From contig JAZGTN010000009.1 in NCBI GenBank assembly GCA_037783415.1, forward strand, positions 8,432,001-8,496,000: a stretch of DNA of 64,000 nt, read 5' to 3'. The notes under the pieces were generated by a model. The model was not told the DNA's origin and searched no databases. It was given only the letters and a program-made list of their open reading frames with translations. This document shows positions 57,501 through 64,000 of this stretch, piece after piece. Both the position numbers and the translations under genes were made by a program. Every line of letters starts with the position of its first letter. Position 1 is the first letter of the stretch. Source of the DNA: Leptasterias polaris. Its lineage: Eukaryota > Echinodermata > Asteroidea > Forcipulatida > Asteriidae.

Positions 57501-57528
57501 TAAAATGAAATAAAATAAAAATAAAATG

Positions 57529-58087
57529 GCAGACCGTGTTAGTTCAATAAAAGGAAAATCACACAATTTCGAGGGACATTTCTTGTGTGAATCTATATAT
57601 TTTACTTTTAGAAATTTTTTCCAACCATATTAATTTCAAAAGAAATGTTTTTAAAGTCAAAAATTCGAAGGCAACGTGCCCTTTAATCTCATAGTTTGCA
57701 GAAAAATTTACACCTGTTGATTTTCTTCAATAATTGTTAAAACAGTCATGATTAAATTGATTTATTTATGCCTCAGTATCAATTATTTTGATATAGATTT
57801 TTTTTTCTTCTGAAGAAAATATGAAGTTGTTATCGATAAAAAAATTATTATCCGACCCTGGGAAGAGTCTTGTCTATTTTCACTACACAACTTGGAGAAA
57901 TTCCCTCCTCAATAGACAAATGCTGTATGCAATACAAAAAGAAAAAGAATTATGACTTTTGGCTGGATAACCACTTTAGGGAAGGAATAAATGGAGCAGT
58001 TATAATAAAAACAACAACAGCAGCAACGGCATTTCAGGCACATCAAGAACGCAGCGCATTAGATTGGGTACAGATCATTTTAGAGAG
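57529..58087. other. Unassigned, AT-rich
   Basis: No coding signal; ACAACAACAGCAGCAAC near 58008 is simple sequence. Confidence 0.4.
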
Positions 58088-58330
58088 TCAGATTTGTCTG
58101 ATGGAGATAGTGATCGCATTCCAGGTATGGGGGACAAAATGAGGAAAGGTGCGACTTGATGCAGACTTCAGAAGCTTGACAGAGTTTGGTTCCATGAGGT
58201 TAGTAGTGTCAGATGCTGAGCGAAGGCTCGAGCGTCCAGGCCGATGGGAAGACAGGCAAGATGATAAGTAACCAGGTGCTGTGCCGTTGAGGCATTTATA
58301 CACATAAACCAAGATCTTGAAGGTTATCCT
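58088..58330 (-). pseudogene. LINE reverse-transcriptase C-terminal fragment
   Basis: The minus-strand frame reads KILVYVYKCLNGTAPGYLSS and ends with ASSRTFPHFVPHTWNAI. This matches the tail downstream of the RT domain in CR1/L2/Jockey-type elements (KCLNG-AP-YL and A-P--WN-L). No endonuclease or RT core is next to it, so it is a truncated relic in opposite orientation to the large element. Confidence 0.65.
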
Positions 58331-58736
58331 CTAAGATAGGGTGTTGCATGGTCATGCTTTGAAGCGCGACAGACAAGTTTAGCAGCCAACAACAACAACA
58401 ACATTATCAACAGGAGAAGCCTTATGATTTACAAGGACAACTATTTCAAGCCAATTAAAATAGTCAAAAATGTTGACAATGCATTTAACTTCTTGTTCCT
58501 ATATTTTATTTACATTCAATAATAATGTTTTGAAATTCAACAATGCTAAGAAGTTTATTTACAAGGTAAATAACAACTCCAAATGTTAGGTGCCAACATT
58601 TCTCTTTGGAAACTTACTTATGGAGAAATATGTACAACGGGAATAACATAATATAGATCCATCTCAAGCAATGACAACATATCAGAATCTCACTGTTAGA
58701 AAGTTTGCACCTTAACACCTAGTTATTTGGTTTTAA

Positions 58737-59125
58737 AGGGAAGGTTTGGTAATCACTCTTAAAATTAATGTCAATAAAGACCAATTGGTTGGAAGCCTAC
58801 AGCAGCTTTAAAGACAGTATAAAGCTTTTAGAGAAACATTTCACTTTGAAGTTTTGTGGTTATGTAAAAATATATCAGTTTTTATGCCCCAAAATTTGAA
58901 ATCTGAGAAACGTTTCCGTCAAAAACGCATCTCATATTGTGTATTCCTATTAGGGATTATTCTTCCTGCATGGACATACTCGCTCCGGATTGTCGGCGAT
59001 ATCTCAAAAATGCGACTACCTTTTGAAATGAAATGTTCACAGGTTAATTTTAATGTATATAATATCAACATTTATATAGGATTAAAACAATCGAACGCTT
59101 CAAAAACCAAAGGTATACTTTGCCT
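58737..59125 (+). mobile_element. TTAA miniature transposon (AGGGAAGGT family)
   Basis: 389 bp between TTAA at 58733-58736 and 59126-59129. Same family as 2845, 61612 and 61974. Confidence 0.85.
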
Positions 59126-59544
59126 TTAAAGAAAACAACAGGTGTTTATAAAGGACAGGTAATTGATCATCAATTATTTAAAGTTTGATCCTGGAATGGA
59201 AAAAGTACACTGGTAGTTTGATCCAATTAACACTTTTCACATCACTTTGTAGCACTTTGTGGCTGAGGGGTCGAGAGTACCAGCTGAGTTAATCAAACTC
59301 AATTCCTGACAGCCGAGTCATCAGCGTAGAAAACTGAGAAACATGTTGCAAAATGGGCAAAATCTCCTAAAAGAATTGTTTTCTATCATTCTTGACAGGG
59401 ATGGTTAAAAAATAGCACTTACATATACAACCATGTGAAGTCAGCACAAAATAATCCAAGTTACATTATGTATTTTTGACAAAATTAATACAAGTTTAAG
59501 TCCAGTTTCTTGGAAACGATGAAGATTTTTTTGAGGTCGACCCT

Positions 59545-59646
59545 TCATTCTCGTTTGAAATAAAACGCCTTTCCCCGGGCATGTAGTTCCTGTTCATACA
59601 TTGCATATTCTCTCTCAAGTCTTTGCCTCAAAGCTGCTCGTCTTAC
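59545..59646 (-). CDS. CFAP141: CFAP141 last exon
   Basis: Acceptor ttttctgcag on the minus strand, then 33 codons and TGA. It contains the family's C-terminal pattern VR-AAL, E-QQ/YEQEL and GKAFY. The frame is also open across the intron upstream, which is not part of the exon. Confidence 0.82.
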   Translation of the reverse strand, partial: VRRAALRQRLEREYAMYEQELHARGKAFYFKRE

Positions 59647-62611
59647 CTGCAGAAAAAGAGTTGTATAAATAAAGAAACAAAATTGATATCTTCTCTGCAT
59701 GGAGCTCCAAGAGTGCCATATTATTGCTAAATCCAGATTCAAGATAATTTGTCTTGCCAACTCAACTTGATTTATAAAATAAGTCACTTGTCATGACATT
59801 TATTCTTGCAAAGACAACTTACTAAACCAACTTATAATGGGCTAGCCGAGACATCCTTTTTTAAGAAATAAGACAACACACTTGTCATGGTAATTTATCT
59901 CGCCCAAAATACTTATTGAACCTAAGAAGTCAACTAATATCATGGGCTCGCAAACACAACTAATTTTATGGATTAAAACAGCTTGTGATGATACTTTATC
60001 TTGTGATTTTTTGTTGACTGAACTTGGCATGGTAAGTTATTTAGTCAAGACTTTTAGAATTTGACTTGCTTCTCAGTTTCAGTAAGTCTTCTCATCCAAA
60101 TAAATTATTGAGACATGTCGACATCTTAGTTTCAGTAAGTCGACTTGGTGAGAAAAATTAATATCTGGATATCATTTTTAGGTGATATGGAGATCCTGGA
60201 GAGCCCCTTCGTATCCATATTCATAAAATATAATAGATGAAAACTTGTTAAAGCGTTCAAAAGTCTTCTAGATTTATTTTTTCATTTTATTTTTATTTGT
60301 TTATTTTTTTTTATGAGAGTTCACCTAACATGGCCACTTCGAATCAACTGTCACCCAAATCAACTGTCACCAAGGGCACGTTGCCACCTACTCCTCTGGG
60401 GCTGAAACAGGATTACCCCCTTCTCAGTTCCTAAGGATGTAGGCATAGGTTATCCACTCAAGGAGCCTGGCTGGTAGAGCAGAATGCACTACCTCCCAAA
60501 TTGTTTAAAAAGCATACATGGTTAAGTGCCTTTCTCAATGGCATAAGTGTCACGACTGGGTATCAAACCCACACTCTGCTGTAGTCTTGGTCATGGTGTT
60601 TGCACGGTACACACAATCAGTACCAACGTTCGGATATACACTGTGCACGTTTGTAATGAATAAACATAGAGGGCGCTTTGACTAGTGTTATTTTCCCACC
60701 GACATCTGGATCCCACCAGGGAACAAAATTACAAAGCGTCCTCTATGTTTATTCATTACAAATGTACAGTGTGCGGTGTACATAGATCTGAACGTTGGTT
60801 GTGTGTGTGCGCGCAAACACCATGGTCTTGGAACCAAGACTAACTCTGCTGCTGCTGACAACAACAGGGTCATGACACATCACTAATCATAAATTAGAAA
60901 TTTACCTCACTGGTGCTTGCTGAGGTGTTGTCAATTAAAAAAGTAGCACAACAATTTTATGGATATTTGTACATATATATATTTTTTTATATAACTCTTT
61001 ATTTATGGTTTATAAAAAATAAATTATAAAATGGTTTTGCTAAAAAAGCACAGTAATCAACATCACTGTTACCAATAAATGCAACTTGTTTCTTTTTATT
61101 TTGTTTTAATTTTTTAGCATCATGTAGGAATAAGACAAACCTGACCAGACAGAACAACTTCATATTTTCTTCAGGAAAAAAAAAGTAAAAAAAAAAAATC
61201 TATATCAAAATAATTGATACTGAGACAAACATCCTCAAAGAATATCTGTTGTTCTTTAGTACCTAGAAAGCTTGAAATTCTTTTACACCTTGCGTCTAAA
61301 GCATTTACCTCAATCAAGCCTTTGCTGGCAAATTTGATTTCACTTTTGAGTTGAGCTGCTAGTTCTTTCACTCTCCGAAATTCACTGGCCTCCTCTAGAT
61401 TCTCCGACCATAACGCTTTCTGATTCAGTTCAAGCTCGCTGAAATATAAGAAAAATTTAACTTTTAAATGTGATGTCTGTGTTGTTTTCCAACAGGAGTC
61501 AAATTTCTTACAAGCAATTGGTTTTGTCCAATTTTAAGAACACTATTCAAGTTGGACCATTCCTATCATGTTGATCTAGCCTTACATGTAGTTGATTGAA
61601 CACCAGGTTAAAGGTGCTGTATACGTTTGGTAATTGAAGCCTACTGATTGTGTTAATCCTATATAAATGTAGGTATATACAATAAAACTAACCTGTGAAA
61701 ATTTTACTTCAAAAGGTGGTCGTGTTTTTGAGATATCACCGAAAAACCAGAGCGAATATTCCCTAAAGGAATACACAGTCTGAGACCGTAACGCTTCTCA
61801 GATTCAAATTGTTGGGGATAAAAAGATATATATTTTTCCATAACCATAGTACTTCGAAGTGAAAAGTTTCTCAAAATGCATTATACTATCCAAAGCTGCT
61901 GTACTTCTTACCAAGTAAGTTTTTTTTGCCATTAATTTTCAGAGTCATTACCAAACGTATACAGACCCTTTAAAGGGAAGGTATACGATTGATAACCACT
62001 CTTAAATTTAATGGCAACAAAAACTTATTGGTCAGAAGCCTACAGCAGCTTACAATAGTACAAAGCATTTTAAGAAACATTTCACTTCTAAGTAATGTGG
62101 TTATGTAAAAAGATGCAGATTTTATGCCCACAAATTTGAATCTGAGAAACTCTTCTCAGATTGTGTATTCCTATTCAGGAATTATTCTTCCTGCGTAGAC
62201 AATGATATTTGCTCCGGATTTTCGGCGATATGTAAAAAAAAACGACCACCTTTTGAAATGAAATTTTCACAGGTTAGTTTTATTGTAAATACCTACATTA
62301 AAACAATCAAACAGTTCCAAAACCAAAGGTATACTCTACCTTTAATCATCCTAACTGTTAATGGTTCAGTAAATTACTAAAACACATATGTTGGGCGTAA
62401 TCGATGGCAAGATCTTATTAATTAATTCGTAAAGTTTAAAAGATTTAAAGAGAATGTTTAAATCACATTATTTTTTGAACTAAAATGAGTACCTGTAAAG
62501 CCTAAGTAAAGTGTAATTTAAGAAAAACTGTCAAAAAAATAAATATAATTTTTTTATAAATTTGACTTACTCTTTAATAACTGACTCACGAGTTGCCATT
62601 AGCTCATCATA
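59545..62611 (-). CDS. CFAP141: CFAP141 (C1orf189-like) ciliary protein, three exons
   Basis: Minus-strand exons at 62571-62611, 61309-61438 and 59545-59646 join in phase (AAA GA|C GAG; ATT GAG|GTA) with GT-AG introns and end in TGA at 59545-59547. Together they give about 90 residues. The last exon (VRRAALRQRLEREYAMYEQE, then LHARGKAFYFKRE) and the middle exon (KALWSENLEEASEFRRVKEL) match the small protein C1orf189/CFAP141, about 100 residues in human. CFAP141 is a microtubule inner protein of motile-cilium doublets. The family match is from memory. The first exon here starts YDELMATRESVIKDE after a good acceptor, so a short 5' exon may be missing; otherwise the ATG at 62597-62599 starts the protein. 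The charged, helical composition suits an axonemal protein. Confidence 0.8.
59750..60150. repeat. Repeat with AAGT-AACTT words (CFAP141 3' flank)
   Basis: Frequent AAGTCGACTTG, CTTACTAAACCAACTTAT and CTTGTCATG-type words in both orientations. Probably a decayed transposon; ends unclear. Confidence 0.4.
60400..60590 (-). repeat. SINE fragment
   Basis: A B-box-like GGGTTTGATACC (minus strand, near 60558-60569) with GAGAAAGGCACTTAACCATG downstream, typical of tRNA-derived SINE bodies. Its head is cut by the MITE at 60591. Confidence 0.45.
60591..60824. mobile_element. MITE with long arms and 7-bp target duplication
   Basis: CATGGTGTTTGC at left, GCAAACACCATG at right. The arms of about 95 bp include AATGAATAAACATAGAGG and its complement. 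Flanked by GTCTTGG at 60584-60590 and 60825-60831. Inserted in a SINE fragment. Confidence 0.85.
61309..61438 (-). CDS. CFAP141: CFAP141 middle exon
   Basis: Acceptor atatttcag and donor gtaaat on the minus strand; one base plus 43 codons. It reads ELELNQKALWSENLEEASEF, then RRVKELAAQLKSEIK, predicted helical. The LW in KALW aligns with the CLW of the human protein as I recall it. Confidence 0.8.
61612..61969 (-). mobile_element. TTAA miniature transposon, minus orientation
   Basis: 358 bp in a CFAP141 intron, TTAA at 61608-61611 and 61970-61973. Reverse complement of the 61974 element's family. Confidence 0.85.
61974..62341 (+). mobile_element. TTAA miniature transposon, plus orientation
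   Basis: 368 bp, starts AGGGAAGGTATACG, TTAA at 61970-61973 (shared with its neighbour) and 62342-62345. Confidence 0.85.
62571..62611 (-). CDS. CFAP141: CFAP141 upstream exon (41 nt)
   Basis: Acceptor tacaaacag with a long pyrimidine tract and donor gtaagtc on the minus strand. It encodes YDELMATRESVIK and joins in phase to the middle exon. It is far too short to show up as an open reading frame by itself. No convincing further 5' exon was found before base 64000. Confidence 0.65.
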
Positions 62612-63371
62612 CTGTTTGTAAAGGAAAAAAAGAAAAAAAAGAAGGAGTGTTAATCATTGTTGATAATATTTAATTAGATTTTTAACTTATGTTAATAAAT
62701 GTCATTTTTGGCGGTCGCACTAAAAGCCGACAACTAACAAAGCCGGCAGACCACAACAAATTTTAAATGCACTAAAATCCATGTTATAACATAAATAAAT
62801 CATTGAATAGGCCTATGTAAATATGTCATAAATACCCAAATCACCTTCAATCTGATGAAAAATTGTATTGAAAACACATTCTTTTGCACGAGTTGCCTTC
62901 TTGGACGATAATCCTGCAGGCACAACATATGATTGTGAGGCCTTAAAGTATTTATTGCTGTCCCCCCACTCCAGTTTTTTATGGAAAATAATAATCTTTG
63001 ATGAGCTAATTAGTTGTTTTTCTAAATAAATTTTCAAATCACTAGTGTGACCTGATGCCATAACCAGTACTGGCCATAACACCATCCATGGTCTTCATGT
63101 CCACACTGAGTACTTCCCAATTTGGCTATCCCTAAAAAGGACTGGTCCACGACTCCACGGCAAGATTGCGGACAATACTAGTTTTTACTATTTACTGGAA
63201 AATATATATATTTTGTTTTTCAAAGTTAAAAAAATACAAATTTTTCAAAACAGATTAAATGAGATTTTGGATAATGATTCTTAGACTTTTACATCATATT
63301 ATAATTAGTGGTTTATTTTGTTATAACAGAACTTGTTAGTGCATATAAAACTTGTCGTCTGCAGTAGGGAA
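62612..63371. other. Upstream of CFAP141; one unrecognised open frame
   Basis: A minus frame at 62813-63085 (ASGHTSDLKIYLEKQL, YFKASQSYVVPAG) has protein-like composition but no known domain or splice context. It may be a transposon remnant. Confidence 0.3.
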
Positions 63372-64000
63372 ACAGGTCAACCCATACGCACCCAAACTCG
63401 TACACCTACCGACCCGTACGCCAATTGGTGAATTCGTGCGCCCACGAACTCGTACACAAACAAACTCGTACACATCTAAACTCGTATGCAGTTCTACAAG
63501 GTTAAAGAAAGCACTGGCAGCGGGAATTATTAATTCAAAATTAATTCGTAATAACTCATCAGAATTCAAAGGATACGTTTGGTAATACTGAAAAGCTTTC
63601 TTTTCATGTAATTTAAAGTAGAATCTAAATTAAATTATAATGAAATGGGAGAATACGTGAGCTTTATTTGGGATGAAAAAATAAAATTACAAAGTAGCTT
63701 CTTTTTTAAGATGCCTTCTCAATAGAGATGACGAGTGGCCCAAACTGTCAACCAAATCATCGTTCGCTCAGTTTGTTGTCTGGAAGCAGCTAATTTAAAA
63801 TTCACTTCAGGAAAAAACACACTCTAAAAAAACGTTAACAAACGGGAAAAACTCCCATAAATCTTTCAGATTTTTAATTTTATTTACTATCAAAACTTAG
63901 GTCCTAACATGCCGTTCGATTTCAACATTTATTAAATATCAAAACGGCCATTCTTTCAAACAAATTTGCATTTTAACTGAGGAGAATTTCCATAAAACAT
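63372..64000. mobile_element. Second copy of the ACTCGTACG element, cut by the window end
   Basis: Starts ACAGGTCAACCCATACGCAC and continues in parallel with 48639 onward. 63530-64000 aligns with about 49010-49505. Confidence 0.85.

Larger units (their letters stand above)
53480..57528 (+). mobile_element. Non-LTR retrotransposon, about 4 kb, with A-rich tail
   Basis: The full extent of the element whose coding region is described separately. The 3' end is clear: after the stop at 57290 comes a short 3' UTR and a tail of (A)n-TAAAAT units at about 57489-57528. The 5' end near 53480 is only estimated. Clade assignment between CR1, Crack and Jockey relatives would need a tree. Confidence 0.75.

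Noticed and set aside
62813..63085. 90-codon minus-strand frame as a real gene or CFAP141 5' exon
   Set aside because: No donor joins it in phase to the CFAP141 exon and no family is recognised; left as unassigned.

Overview
This is animal (metazoan) nuclear DNA: AT-rich, with short exons, GT-AG introns and many repeats. I infer an echinoderm, most likely a sea star. The grounds are a non-LTR retrotransposon carrying a 2A peptide of the kind known from sea urchin elements, and dense short inverted-repeat transposons whose ends (AGGCACTG with TTAA targets; GGGGCCGATTTCACAAAG) look to me like families common in starfish genomes. That last point is from memory and was not checked by search.

Layout. 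1-5060 is an intron of the first gene, with two blocks of one 67-bp satellite (791-1427, 3690-4507). 5061-13928 (+) holds seven coding exons of a DYRK1A/minibrain-type kinase, from the beta-strand after the glycine loop to the stop codon; the exons with the N-terminus lie upstream of the window. Its introns are full of miniature transposons, including a four-layer nest at 12105-13095. From about 13929 comes 3' UTR and then intergenic sequence to 22.9 kb, with hairpin elements.

22.9-32.8 kb is a diverged ~60-bp minisatellite cut up by inserted elements: a TTAA element, a long-TIR element, a Gypsy integrase-to-LTR remnant and a hAT-like element with an 8-bp target duplication. 32.8-43.3 kb is a large imperfect inverted repeat (outer arms ~3 kb) whose arms carry repeated exon-like cassettes and whose middle holds simple tandem arrays. 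43.3-53.4 kb is intergenic or intronic and rich in SINEs, transposon fragments and two ~1-kb terminal-inverted-repeat elements, plus a candidate promoter and first exon on the minus strand near 50.2 kb.

53.5-57.5 kb is a nearly full-length but broken non-LTR retrotransposon with a signal-peptide-like N-terminus, a 2A motif, an endonuclease and a reverse transcriptase. 59.5-62.6 kb (-) carries three exons of a CFAP141 (C1orf189) homologue, an axonemal microtubule inner protein. The right edge holds a second copy of the 48.6-kb element.

The two recognised genes are unrelated in function: a nuclear/cytoplasmic dual-specificity kinase and a cilium protein. Most of what is unusual here is the layering of mobile elements.
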